A program made the position numbers and the translations under genes. A stretch of DNA of 64,000 nucleotides from Bosea sp. F3-2 (GTDB lineage Bacteria; Pseudomonadota; Alphaproteobacteria; Rhizobiales; Beijerinckiaceae), in assembly GCF_008253865.1 (NCBI RefSeq), contig NZ_CP042331.1, forward strand, positions 2,356,001-2,420,000. The letters are read 5' to 3'. Under the pieces are notes generated by a model. The model was not told the origin of the DNA, did not search any database, and was given only the letters and a program-made list of their open reading frames with translations. Of the stretch, positions 16,150 to 25,064 are shown piece by piece; the first letter of the stretch is position 1; every line of letters starts with the position of its first letter.

Positions 16150-19100
16150 TCATGCCACGGCGATCCGTCCACGCCCTTCACGTCCTCGCCCCACGGTTGT
16201 GCTGAGTTGGGCCAGAGACAATGAGAGTTCCTTCTGCTGCGAACCGAAATACGCAAGCTCCTGCGCAGCCGGATAAAACCCTTCGGGCGCGTTCACGATT
16301 TCGGCATGAATCGGCAGCTCGCCGTCGAGGACGCGGATTTCGTAGCGTTCGCTTTCCTCGCCGACCGGCACCTCGGCCAGATCCCACGAATCACCGTCGC
16401 TACGGGTGCGCCGCACCCAACTCAGACGGATGCCGGCTTCGGAACGCCGCGCCTTTGCCCGGACTGGAGAAAGCGGCAGCAGCGCGTCGCTTCTCACCTC
16501 GGTCGTCACCTCCGTCATCGTCGGGTCGCCGACATCGTGGCGCGCCGGGCCGATGCGGTAGCGCCGTTGCTTGCCGATATCGGACAAATCGGTCGCCAGC
16601 GTCACCGCCGCTCCATCGAGAACGACGACGCGAGCCCCGGCCGGCAGATGGCGCGAAGCAGCCGCTTCCGATCCACCGATACCGCGGACGAAATTCGAGA
16701 GGCGGAAGCGCTGCGGACCGATGAGATCGACCTGCGCCACCGTGACGATCTCGACCTCGCCGTCCTCGCCAATTAAGGCCAATGCGTTGGCGCCTGCGAG
16801 CGCTGCACCCGGCGACACTGACGACAGGACGCCGCCGCGCAACCGAACCTCGAGCACGGCACGCCGATCGGTTCGCCAGAGCGGCCCTGGCGGGAGCTCG
16901 GTCAGTGTTTCGCCGATGATCGAGGGAGCCTCGACGAAGCCACTGAGATCGAACAAGCCGGCCTCGTCGGCGCTCCAGATCGCCAGCGCCCCCGGCCAGG
17001 GCGATGCGAAGGCCCCGAGCGAAAGCAATGCCGGCGGCTGTACCGCAACAATCGGCAAGGCGAGCGGAACGACGAGGGGCCGGCCCGGCAAGGCCGGTGG
17101 CGTCCGCGGCGGACGAGCTCCACCCTTCGCGCCGGCGCTGGCGTAGATCGCCGGCTCGACCGCACGCGCGCTGATTTGCGGGGTCGGGCCATCGGCGATG
17201 CGCATGATCCGGAACAGACGGCGCCCCGCATCGACCGGCACGGAGACGACATCCCCCGGCTCCAGATCGAGGCAGCGCGGCGACAGCTCGCATTCCAACG
17301 TCTCGCGCGCCGCCCAAGCCTCCTGCAGGCGCTGGTCGGCCAGTCGCTGGGCCTCGGCAGAGCGGGTCACGATCGCCGTCTCGACCGCGACCTCGCGGCG
17401 GGCCGCCCCGGCCAGGCGGCGCGAGCGCGCTCCGGCATTGCGGTAGTCATTCTCGCTATCGCTGAAGCCGAGGCGCAGTTCGAGCGGCAGCTCCGTTTCC
17501 TGACTGCGGCGCAGAGTGAAGAGCTCGCCCTCACGATCCGCAACGAAGTCGTCGGGGCCGAGCAGCCGCGAGACCTTGCCGCCTCTCCCTTCGAAGCGCA
17601 GGCGCCCCGCGCTCATCACCGCATCGAAGCCGAAGGTCTGGGCCAGCGGCTCGAGCGCCTGGCGGGCGGAAAGCGGGCGGTCGAGCACATAACCGTCCAC
17701 GAAGCCGTCCACGGCCATGCCGTCTGCACCTGGCAGGCCAAAATCGCCGAGCAGCCTGGCGATGAGGCGATCGACCGGCGTCCCTTCGAGGCGACCGTTC
17801 AGCCAGTGCCCCGTCTCGAAATTGGCGCCGTCGGCCCAGATGCCGCCGAGGTCGGGGAAAGCCGGGAATGGTCGCGCATCCCAGTTCCAGACGACGATGT
17901 GCGCCGGATCGACCATGCGGACGCCAGTGCCCGGATGGATCGGATTGTGCGCGGGATCGAAGCCGAGGCGGGCTGGATCGAAACCGGAGATGATCGCTTC
18001 CAGCCCGCGCGCCTGCACCAGATCGTCGCGTGCACCGCTGGAGGAAGGTGGGAAGCCGCCTTCGGCCGAGCGCGTATCGGGAAAGACATGGGGCGCATTG
18101 GCGCCCTTGTCGACGGCCGGGATGCCGATCTCGGTCAGCCAGATCGGCTTCGCGCCCGGCACGAAAGACGTGGCGAAGGTCTCGACGCCGCCCGAGCGCC
18201 GGATGTGCGAGTTGCTCCACCAGCCACGCAGATCCTTGGGCCGAAACAGCCAAGGCTTCCCATAGGGGCCATCCGTGATCGGCAGCCTCGCCTGCGCGGC
18301 GCGGCCATCTTCACTGGCATAGTACCAGTCATAGGCCTCGCCGGCAGTCAGCCGATCGCGGAGATAGGCGAGATCGGCGGGCCCGCGCGCTATGGCAGCA
18401 TCGGCGTGTTCGCCGGAATCACGCCAATCCGACAGCGGCGGATAGTAATCGATGCCAATAGCGCCAATCGCCGGCGAGGCCCAAAGCGGATCGAGCGGAA
18501 AGTCGATGTCCTGACCGCCGTCACGGACATCGGCACCGTACTCGGTCCAGTCAGCGGCATAGGTCAGGGTCGCGGCCGGCAGGATGGTTTTGACGTCCTG
18601 AGCGATCCCGACGAGGTGGCCGGCCATCGGATAGCCCGACGCACCGCGCAGATGCGTCAGTCCAACCAGTTCCGAGCCGATCACAAAACCTTCCACGCCA
18701 CCCGCGGCCTGCGCCAGCATCGCGCAATGCATGATCTGACGGCGGTAGGACCACTCGTCGGGCTTGGCGCAGTCGATCGCGTTGCCCGCGAGCGACATAT
18801 CGGCCGGACCGACCGTGCCGACAAAGGAAGCGATCTGCGCCGCTGCAACGTCTGCGCCGTCTGCGCTGCCGGGGCGGCCGGATGCAGGCTCGCACGTGAT
18901 CCGTCCGCGCCAGGGATAGCGCGGCTGGCTGGCCCCACGCGACCGGGGATCCGGCCTGGCGTTGTCAGCAGGGATATCCATCATCAGGAAGGGATAGAGG
19001 ACGACTTCGAGCCGGTAGTCGAAACGCAGGCGCCGGATCAACGCGATCACACTCTCATCCGAGGGTGTGCCGCCGAAGGCCGGGCGGCCGTCGATCTGAC

Positions 19101-20067
19101 TGACGATGCGGGCCGAAGCGCGCGTCAGCCCGGCGGCCGACCAGTCGGCGCCGACCGTCGGCTTGTGCGGAATCTCGACGCGCGGCGCGATGCTGCAGGA
19201 ACCGGCGCGGAGGTCGTCGCCGAACCAGGACACCACGAGCGAAACGGAGCGCAGGTTCGGGCAGAGCGCGAGGAGATGGCCGAGCGCCGTATCGACGTCC
19301 GAGCCACCATAGAGCTGGTGGCGCGTCAGGCTCTCGCTGGCGCCCGGCTCGGGCTCGTGGCTGACGGGCCGCGTGTCGTAGACGAATTCGCCGGCACCCG
19401 GGATCAGCGAGACGGCGCGGATCATGCCGCCCAGCCCCTCGACCGCACGCACGATCTCGAAATCGAACTGGGGCACGCGATTGCCGTAGTCCGCGAGCGG
19501 GAAGCGCTCGAACACGACATAGGCGAGGCCGCGATAGGCCGGCGCTTCGCCCGCCTCCTTCGCGGCGATGAGCGGATCGGGTTCCTGGGTTTCGTGCCCA
19601 TGATGCACGCGCATCGCGACGGTGCTGACGTCGAGCTCGCGCCCGTCAACCCAGATGCGCCTGATGAAGGCGATCGGCCCCTCACAAAGGCCGATCGCGA
19701 GATTGGCGTGGTAGCTATAGGTCGTCTCGTAAGTCTTCTTCGAGCGCCCCCCCTTGCCACCGCTCTTGCTGCGCTTGACCGAGACGGTGACCTCCTCCTC
19801 GAAGCGCGTCGCCCAGATGAGCTGGCCGCCGAGGCGCGCGCGACCATAGACGCGCGGGATCGGCGCGCCCTCGGTCGCAGCGAGACCATTCACCTCCTTC
19901 AGGCGCGGCCCTTCGACGACCTTGTTGCCACCGGCGCCGCCGAGCCAGGCCTGATCGATCGTCGCACCGGCCAAGCCGCCGAGCGCCTGGCCGATGGCGC
20001 CGCCGACCGGCCCGCCCAGCGCGGTGCCGAGTGCCGCACCCGCGACCTGGAGAAGAAGCGTCGCCAT
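16150..20067 (-). CDS. GTA baseplate multidomain (megatron) protein, g15-like
   Basis: 1305-residue baseplate hub/host-contact protein of the gene transfer agent particle. A glycine-rich hydrophobic start (AGAALGTALGGPVGGAIGQALG), followed by the family motifs SYHANLAIGLCEGPIAFIRRIW near 105 and a central TIM-barrel glycoside-hydrolase-like part (WLTEIGIPAVDKGANAPHVF, VVWNWDARPFPAFP, about 280-760). The C-terminal part is tail-protein-like and includes FRLSNFVRGIGGSE near 1135. Length matches the RcGTA g15 type. The start ATG at 20067 overlaps the g14 stop (TGATG); an in-frame extension to 20118 lies inside g14. Last gene of the cluster. Confidence 0.93.
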   Translation of the reverse strand: MATLLLQVAGAALGTALGGPVGGAIGQALGGLAGATIDQAWLGGAGGNKVVEGPRLKEVNGLAATEGAPIPRVYGRARLGGQLIWATRFEEEVTVSVKRSKSGGKGGRSKKTYETTYSYHANLAIGLCEGPIAFIRRIWVDGRELDVSTVAMRVHHGHETQEPDPLIAAKEAGEAPAYRGLAYVVFERFPLADYGNRVPQFDFEIVRAVEGLGGMIRAVSLIPGAGEFVYDTRPVSHEPEPGASESLTRHQLYGGSDVDTALGHLLALCPNLRSVSLVVSWFGDDLRAGSCSIAPRVEIPHKPTVGADWSAAGLTRASARIVSQIDGRPAFGGTPSDESVIALIRRLRFDYRLEVVLYPFLMMDIPADNARPDPRSRGASQPRYPWRGRITCEPASGRPGSADGADVAAAQIASFVGTVGPADMSLAGNAIDCAKPDEWSYRRQIMHCAMLAQAAGGVEGFVIGSELVGLTHLRGASGYPMAGHLVGIAQDVKTILPAATLTYAADWTEYGADVRDGGQDIDFPLDPLWASPAIGAIGIDYYPPLSDWRDSGEHADAAIARGPADLAYLRDRLTAGEAYDWYYASEDGRAAQARLPITDGPYGKPWLFRPKDLRGWWSNSHIRRSGGVETFATSFVPGAKPIWLTEIGIPAVDKGANAPHVFPDTRSAEGGFPPSSSGARDDLVQARGLEAIISGFDPARLGFDPAHNPIHPGTGVRMVDPAHIVVWNWDARPFPAFPDLGGIWADGANFETGHWLNGRLEGTPVDRLIARLLGDFGLPGADGMAVDGFVDGYVLDRPLSARQALEPLAQTFGFDAVMSAGRLRFEGRGGKVSRLLGPDDFVADREGELFTLRRSQETELPLELRLGFSDSENDYRNAGARSRRLAGAARREVAVETAIVTRSAEAQRLADQRLQEAWAARETLECELSPRCLDLEPGDVVSVPVDAGRRLFRIMRIADGPTPQISARAVEPAIYASAGAKGGARPPRTPPALPGRPLVVPLALPIVAVQPPALLSLGAFASPWPGALAIWSADEAGLFDLSGFVEAPSIIGETLTELPPGPLWRTDRRAVLEVRLRGGVLSSVSPGAALAGANALALIGEDGEVEIVTVAQVDLIGPQRFRLSNFVRGIGGSEAAASRHLPAGARVVVLDGAAVTLATDLSDIGKQRRYRIGPARHDVGDPTMTEVTTEVRSDALLPLSPVRAKARRSEAGIRLSWVRRTRSDGDSWDLAEVPVGEESERYEIRVLDGELPIHAEIVNAPEGFYPAAQELAYFGSQQKELSLSLAQLSTTVGRGREGRGRIAVA

Positions 20068-20498
20068 CAGTCGGTCACTCCGGGGAAGGAAAAGGCATGG
20101 CTGAGATGGCGCCGCCACCAGGGCGTGAAGGCGACCTCGGCGATGGCTGCCCCGTCATGGGCGTGGATGATGCGATCCGGCTCGCTCAGGATGGCGCAGT
20201 GCTTGGCCGGCAGATGCTCGCGCCAGCGGAAGAGCAGTACGTCGCCCGGTCGTTCGGCTCCGATCGCAACCGGCACGAGATGGCGCAGCGCCGCCCCCGC
20301 CAGCGTCTCCTGCTGTAGGCTTTCGGCCCAGGAGGGTGAGTAGGGCGGTGGCGCCTCCGGCTCATCGCCAAGCAGATCGCGCCAGATACCCCTGACGAGG
20401 CCGAGGCAATCGCAGCCGACGCCGCGCAGCGAGGCTTGATGATGATAGGGCGTACCGAGCCACAGACGCGCCGTCTCGACGATCTCGTCGCGCCTCAT
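20067..20498 (-). CDS. GTA NlpC/P60-family peptidase, g14-like
   Basis: 143-residue tail-associated cell-wall hydrolase that would open the recipient peptidoglycan. The catalytic Cys is in GVGCDCLGLVRG (C31, with C29 also present) and the His in AKHCAIL (H100). Neighbours are the baseplate proteins, and it overlaps both (4 bases with g13, 1 base with g15). Confidence 0.93.
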   Translation of the reverse strand: MRRDEIVETARLWLGTPYHHQASLRGVGCDCLGLVRGIWRDLLGDEPEAPPPYSPSWAESLQQETLAGAALRHLVPVAIGAERPGDVLLFRWREHLPAKHCAILSEPDRIIHAHDGAAIAEVAFTPWWRRHLSHAFSFPGVTD

Positions 20499-21376
20499 CG
20501 GAACAGGCTCCCGCCATCGAGCGCGCCATCGCCGGGGCGGACGCCGCCGATGATGAAATCCGTCGTCGGCATGTGTGGGAAGCCGCGGAAATTGACGCCG
20601 TTGCCGAATTTCGTCCGACAGGTGGCGAAGCTCTTGTCGCAGCCCGGCGTGACGCTGAAAGCGTCGCCGGCGCGGATCGCAGCGGCCGGTGCCTGCCAGA
20701 GCTGGAAGACCGCGCGATCGCCTTCGATGCCGTGCCGCTTCACCTCGGTGGCGAAGCCGGCATTGGCTCCGCCGGTGAAGCCAAGCCGCCCGCCGGTGAA
20801 ATGGCCATCGGGGTAGGAAGCGAGTCCCTCGGCAGTCAGGGTCAGGCGGCCATCGCTCGCACTGACTTCAGCAGCAACCGGCGCCAGCGCGACGCCGCAG
20901 CGCGCGTCGCCCAGATCAGCCGAGCAGGAGCGCAGATAGAGGCGTCCTCGCTCCTCGTCGAAGGCCTTGGCGACGCTGCGGAGCTCGGCCGTGAAGCCGT
21001 GCTCGCCGCGCCGGACCTCGCCGACAAAGCCCTCATCGAGCAGCAGCCTTTGCTCGGGCTCAGCCCAGTTGACCAGCCAGATGCGGACGGGCACATCGTC
21101 ATAGAGCCCACGTGCGAGATCGGCCTCGTTCAGGCCCGATGCCGCGAAAGCACCGGCGACATCGCCGCCACCAATCGCGAAACCGAGCTCGGCCGTCGTC
21201 TCCGCGGCCTCCAGCCCGGTCGCCGCCGCATAGATCAGGCCATCGAAGGCAAGCGCCCGGTCATGATCGGTGAAGCCGAGCACCAGCCCGTCGCGGCGCG
21301 TCAAGCTCCAGCAGCGGCACAAGGTGGTCGCTCCGCCCTCGACATGGGCGGCGAGAGCGGCGGGGATATCGCGCAT
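20495..21376 (-). CDS. GTA hub protein with DUF2163, g13-like
   Basis: 293-residue baseplate hub component. Family signals are the start LAAHVEGGATTLCRCW, RRDGLVLGFTDHD, the ERGRLYLRSCSADLGDARCGV segment and a C-terminus rich in conserved Cys (VTPGCDKSFATCRTKFGNGVNFRGFPHMP), which in homologues binds an iron-sulfur cluster or forms disulfides. It sits in the canonical g12-g13-g14 order. Confidence 0.92.
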   Translation of the reverse strand: MRDIPAALAAHVEGGATTLCRCWSLTRRDGLVLGFTDHDRALAFDGLIYAAATGLEAAETTAELGFAIGGGDVAGAFAASGLNEADLARGLYDDVPVRIWLVNWAEPEQRLLLDEGFVGEVRRGEHGFTAELRSVAKAFDEERGRLYLRSCSADLGDARCGVALAPVAAEVSASDGRLTLTAEGLASYPDGHFTGGRLGFTGGANAGFATEVKRHGIEGDRAVFQLWQAPAAAIRAGDAFSVTPGCDKSFATCRTKFGNGVNFRGFPHMPTTDFIIGGVRPGDGALDGGSLFR

Positions 21377-21385
21377 GGTGGGACC

Positions 21386-22024
21386 TCAAGGCAGGATCTC
21401 GACGACGGGGATGCGCGGGATCTCACCGGCCTCGAAAGCCGAGAGATCGACGTCGATCGCATCGATGTCGAAGCGCACGGGCACGTCGAAGGCGAAGCCG
21501 GCGGTCACGGTCGCGCCTGGCGGCGGGATCGCGCCCGGCGCGAAGGTGACACGCCCGGTCGCGGTGTCGCAGGCGAAGTTCGCCATCGGCTGCTCGACGC
21601 CATCGAGCGCGATCCGGACGGTGCCCTCGCAGGGCTTGGCGATCGTCCGGTTGTAGGCGGATGCGCCCGCACCGTAGGTTTTGCAGAGCTGGAAGACCGC
21701 CGTGGCGCCGTCTCCGACCCCGATGACCTGATCCGTCGCGGCTGGCTCCCGCGAGGGCGGGGAACTCTTCCAGTCGAGCTGGTCGCGCCAGCGGAAACCA
21801 TAAAGCCTGCCGCGGCGCTCCTCGAAGAAGCTGATGACGGCCGCCAAGGCATCGAAGCTGCGCACGCCGAGCCCGGCGTCATAGCGGCGCCGGGAATGAG
21901 CCCAGCGGCTGTTGCGAACCTCGCGGCCCGAGGCGAGCGTGACGATCTGGGTCTGACGTTCCGGCCCGCCGCGCGCGCCACGCGCCACGTCCGTCGGAAA
22001 ACGGATCTCGTGAAAATCGGTCAT
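21386..22024 (-). CDS. GTA distal tail protein with DUF2460, g12-like
   Basis: 212 residues. It begins with FHEIRFPTDVARGARGGPERQTQIV, the hallmark of the TIGR02217/DUF2460 family that forms the distal tail ring. Further family motifs are NSRWAHSRRRYDAG and FFEERRGRLYGFRWRD. Nine-base gap to g13, same strand. Confidence 0.93.
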   Translation of the reverse strand: MTDFHEIRFPTDVARGARGGPERQTQIVTLASGREVRNSRWAHSRRRYDAGLGVRSFDALAAVISFFEERRGRLYGFRWRDQLDWKSSPPSREPAATDQVIGVGDGATAVFQLCKTYGAGASAYNRTIAKPCEGTVRIALDGVEQPMANFACDTATGRVTFAPGAIPPPGATVTAGFAFDVPVRFDIDAIDVDLSAFEAGEIPRIPVVEILP

Positions 22025-22036
22025 GATGCTCTCCGC

Positions 22037-22630
22037 TCAGAGCGCGCGGCTGCCGCGCGCGACAGCGCGGGCGATCGCGGCCGAAATCTGCGCTTCCGAG
22101 CGGCGGAAGCTCTCGGCATCGGGCGTCGAGACCTGCACGACAACACTGAGCGGCCGCGCCGAGCCACTGCCTGCCGCCCGCACGCCCAGCCGTCCGTCGG
22201 GGCCGCGCGACAGCGGCATGATCGCCTCGGCGCCGCGCTCGCCCATCAGGCCGAGCCCGCGCCCCGTCGGGAAATAGGATGGGGAGGCAACGATGCCGCC
22301 CTCCGCGAAGGGCGCGACCGAAACGCTCCCACCGGACGAGGCCAAGCCCCCGCTGAATAAGCCTGTAAGACTTTTCATACCGGCGCCGATTAAATTGGAA
22401 AGGCCGGTCTGGAGCGGCTTGAGAGCCGTCTTGAGCAGGCTGTCCGTCATCGAACGGCCAACGCTGCGCAGAACATCCTCGAAGCGCTTGCCCTCGACGA
22501 CGCCGCGGGAGAATGCATTTACGATCGATTTACCAAAGCTTTCCGAAGACCTGTTCAGAGATTGAGTCAGCGTATCCATTGTCCGCAGATCGGACAGACG
22601 GTCGGAATCGACGCCATCGTCGCTGGCCAT
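22037..22630 (-). CDS. GTA tail tape-measure protein, g11-like
   Basis: 197 residues that set tail length. Helical start (LTQSLNRSSESFGKSIVNAF), a hydrophobic glycine-rich centre (LIGAGMKSLTGLFSGGLASSG) and the phage motif APFAEGGIV...GERGAEAIMPL. Phage tape measures usually exceed 600 residues; the short form is typical of GTAs with short tails and helps separate this cluster from a prophage. ATG at 22630 is used because GAAGAGG lies 6 bases upstream. Confidence 0.9.
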   Translation of the reverse strand: MASDDGVDSDRLSDLRTMDTLTQSLNRSSESFGKSIVNAFSRGVVEGKRFEDVLRSVGRSMTDSLLKTALKPLQTGLSNLIGAGMKSLTGLFSGGLASSGGSVSVAPFAEGGIVASPSYFPTGRGLGLMGERGAEAIMPLSRGPDGRLGVRAAGSGSARPLSVVVQVSTPDAESFRRSEAQISAAIARAVARGSRAL

Positions 22631-22666
22631 GATCATCCTCTTCAGAAATTGATTCAGGATTTGCCG

Positions 22667-22864
22667 TCAGCTGTCTGGATAGGCGGCCATCAGCGCAGAG
22701 AGGACTGCGCGGTCCGTGACGCCGGCTTCGGCACTGCGATGCGCCTTCAGTGCGGCTGCGATCTCGCGCGGCGTCGCCGCCCAGAACTGCCCGGGCGGCC
22801 AGGCCAGCCGCCCGAGCCCGAAAGCCATGACGTCGTTCCAGGGAAAGGCCGCCGGCGGTTTCAC
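22667..22864 (-). CDS. GTA tail assembly chaperone, g10.1-like (TIGR02216)
   Basis: 65-residue protein beginning FPWNDVMAFGLGRLAWPPGQFW, the recognisable motif of the rcc01693/TIGR02216 family found between g10 and g11 in GTAs. It starts with GTG that overlaps the TGA of g10 (GTGA). Confidence 0.88.
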   Translation of the reverse strand: MKPPAAFPWNDVMAFGLGRLAWPPGQFWAATPREIAAALKAHRSAEAGVTDRAVLSALMAAYPDS

Positions 22865-23205
22865 GCCCCCGGCGGCTGCGGAGGGCGGCCAGTATCGCCC
22901 TCGCCGAAGGTGGCTTCGAGCAGCGCGATCGCGGCCTTGATCGCTCCGCTCAAGCCTCCGTCGAAGGACAGGCCCGCCACGTCCTCATCCCGGATCGCGC
23001 TGCCCGCGCCCCGCAAGCCGGCCGCAAGGATCCGGATGATGTCGCGGGCCGAGAGCCGGCCATCGATGAAGCGCTCGCCGAGAGCCGGCAGGCTGTCGAC
23101 GGCGAATGCGTGCTCGAGCTCGGCGAGCGCGCCCAGCGTCAGCCGCATCGGCAGGGCATCGCCCGCAACCATGAGCGTGGTCTCGCCACGATGACGATTG
23201 GCCAT
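22861..23205 (-). CDS. GTA family protein g10-like
   Basis: 114 residues. The start ANRHRGETTLMVAGDALPMRLTLGALAELE followed by a helical part with FGEGD near the C-terminus matches the gene-transfer-agent gp10 family (tail-tube associated). Position between the major tail protein and the tail chaperone supports this. Confidence 0.87.
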   Translation of the reverse strand: MANRHRGETTLMVAGDALPMRLTLGALAELEHAFAVDSLPALGERFIDGRLSARDIIRILAAGLRGAGSAIRDEDVAGLSFDGGLSGAIKAAIALLEATFGEGDTGRPPQPPGA

Positions 23206-23215
23206 CGTCCCCTCC

Positions 23216-23626
23216 TCAGAGTGCCGCGAAAGCGAGCAAGCCAGCGGATTCCAGCGAAAGGTCGAAGGTGACCTCTCCGGCGTGATCGCCGCGGTATTCG
23301 AGGCTCGTCAGCTGGAAGGGACCGGCGATCGTCCCGAAATCCGGCACGACGACCTGCCAATCCCGGATGACGCCGTCGAAAAAGCTCTGCCGCACGAGAG
23401 CATCCGAAGTCTCATCCTTGAAGATGCCGGAGCCGCTGATGCTGGCGCGGCGCACACCCGCCCCGGCCAGCAATTCGCGCCAGCGTCCGGCCGATTCCGA
23501 GTGGGTCACATCGACGGTCTCGGCGTTGAACGCGATCTGCCGCGCCCTCAACCCCGCCACGGTGACGAAAGCGCCGGTGCCATCCGCCGCCTTGAGCAGC
23601 AGATCCTTGCCTTTCTGTGCCGCCAT
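23216..23626 (-). CDS. GTA major tail protein, g9-like
   Basis: 136-residue tail-tube subunit of the TP901-1 type. Starts AAQKGKDLLLKAADGTGAFVTVAGLRA, has DVTHSESAGRWRELL and the FQLTSLEYRGDHAGEVTFDLSLESAG end region typical of the family. Ten bases from g10. Confidence 0.92.
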   Translation of the reverse strand: MAAQKGKDLLLKAADGTGAFVTVAGLRARQIAFNAETVDVTHSESAGRWRELLAGAGVRRASISGSGIFKDETSDALVRQSFFDGVIRDWQVVVPDFGTIAGPFQLTSLEYRGDHAGEVTFDLSLESAGLLAFAAL

Positions 23627-23662
23627 GCGGCTTCTCCTTCCACGATTGGGGTGTTGCCGATG

Positions 23663-24073
23663 TCAGGGTGTTTCGGTGACCGCACGGAAGCGGATCGTCA
23701 GTTGGCCGAGTCCGGTGCGCGGCTCGCGAGCGAGCCGGCTCGACAGCCAGCGCAGATTGACGAGGGCGTGCCCTTCCAAAGTGAGTTCGGCATCGTCGAG
23801 CGCGCCGACGATCAGCCTTGCCGCCTCCAAAGCCTGCCGCGAGGAGGCGCTCTGTGCCGCCCAGACGACGAGCACGAATTCCTGCTCGCAGCCACGGTCA
23901 CTCCCGGTGGACCAGTCGCGGGCCTCGACATCGCCATGGACGACATAGAGACCGCGCGCCGCGCGCGGCGCCGCGTCATGGATGCGTCCGGGACCGATCA
24001 GCGCCGTCAGCGCAGGATCGGCCGTCAGACGAGCCTGAATCGCCGCGCGCAGAGCCAGGATCGCGTCGCTCAT
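23663..24073 (-). CDS. GTA tail-terminator-like protein with DUF3168, g8-like
   Basis: 136 residues of the DUF3168 family (ALRAAIQARLTADPALTALIG, HDAAPRAARGLYVVHGDVEARDW), which caps the tail tube at the head side in related phages. Overlaps the head-closure gene by 4 bases. Confidence 0.92.
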   Translation of the reverse strand: MSDAILALRAAIQARLTADPALTALIGPGRIHDAAPRAARGLYVVHGDVEARDWSTGSDRGCEQEFVLVVWAAQSASSRQALEAARLIVGALDDAELTLEGHALVNLRWLSSRLAREPRTGLGQLTIRFRAVTETP

Positions 24074-24408
24074 GGCTTCACCTCTTCCACCAGGCAGATG
24101 AGGCGCCGACGCGAACCGTCGGGATCGGCAACCGCTCGGATGTCGAAAATGCGATTTCCGTCACGTAGCCGCTTGCCGGCATCGAGATCGCCACGCCAGC
24201 GCAGCGTCACGCGGTGGGTCGCAACCTGCTCCGGGCGCCCCTGTCGCCACTGCTCGGTGCCCGTGAGCCATTCGATCTGCGCCCAGAAGGCAGCGACCGG
24301 TTCGAAGACTTGGGTCGCCCCTCCGAGTTCGTCCGGCGTGGCGACGGGTGCCTCCAGCGTGAGTCGACGCCTCAGCCGGCCAATCGGAGCTCCAACAGCA
24401 CTCGCCAT
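24070..24408 (-). CDS. GTA head-closure (head-tail adaptor) protein, g7-like
   Basis: 112 residues. Motifs IGRLRRRLTLEAPV, ATQVFEPVAAFWAQIEWL and DLDAGKRLRDGNRIFDIRAVADPDGSRRRL fit the SPP1 gp16-like head-closure family. Three bases after the connector gene. Confidence 0.92.
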   Translation of the reverse strand: MASAVGAPIGRLRRRLTLEAPVATPDELGGATQVFEPVAAFWAQIEWLTGTEQWRQGRPEQVATHRVTLRWRGDLDAGKRLRDGNRIFDIRAVADPDGSRRRLICLVEEVKP

Positions 24409-24411
24409 GAC

Positions 24412-24981
24412 TCAGAGCCTTCCACGGCGGAACGGGGCCACCAGCGCGGCGACCGCGCTCGGCAAAGCCCGCGCATCGCGGCTGGCGACGTCGCCCCGCT
24501 CCTCGAACCAGCGGGCGGCCAATATCAGCACGGCCTGGCGCAGCGGAGCGGGAACGGCGGCGGCCGTCGCCCCGTATCCGGCAACGATGTCGATCTCGAT
24601 CGCGCCGTGATTGCGGCCGATCTCCGGAAGCTCCCCGGTCACGCGGACCAGCGGAGGGTCGGCGCTCCTGTCCAGCGTGAGCGCCGCCGCGGCGACCGGT
24701 TGCGGCGCCCCGAGCACATCGTAGACCCGCGCCGCCTCGATCCGGGCGATCGGTGACAGCGGCAGCCTGATCTCGCCATTGCCGGGCCAGCGATCAAGAA
24801 CGATGCGCCAGGGCTGCTCGATCAGGCAGCGGCCCGCCGCCGCCTCGATCATCAGCCGCGCGGCTGTGATCAAGGTGGCGAGCAGATCGTCCTCGTCGTT
24901 CAGGTCCAGGCGCAGGAATTGCCGGGCCTCGGTGAGCGTGACCGGTTCCGCCGTCGGCGGGGCCAAAGCGAGCGGCGTCAT
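24412..24981 (-). CDS. GTA head-tail connector protein, g6-like (TIGR02215)
   Basis: 189-residue helical connector (EPVTLTEARQFLRLD near the start, AARLMIEAAAGRCLI, and FEERGDVA in the C-terminal third), of the phiE125 gp8 type. The ATG at 24981 is chosen because AAGGGG lies 6 bases before it; two in-frame upstream codons are less well placed. The gene lies 71 bases from the oppositely oriented protease gene, which separates it from the capsid gene. Confidence 0.9.
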   Translation of the reverse strand: MTPLALAPPTAEPVTLTEARQFLRLDLNDEDDLLATLITAARLMIEAAAGRCLIEQPWRIVLDRWPGNGEIRLPLSPIARIEAARVYDVLGAPQPVAAAALTLDRSADPPLVRVTGELPEIGRNHGAIEIDIVAGYGATAAAVPAPLRQAVLILAARWFEERGDVASRDARALPSAVAALVAPFRRGRL

Positions 24982-25064
24982 GTTCATCCCCTTCGAAGGA
25001 TCGTCTGGACGGTTCAATTGCAGAGCGCGGCGCGCTATCAGCACTCCGTTGGAAGGAGCACCAG

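Noticed and set aside
17176..20343. 1055-codon open frame on the plus strand opposite the megatron gene
   Set aside because: High-GC shadow of a real gene; its composition is Arg/Ala/Gly-rich and no domain or ribosome site supports it.
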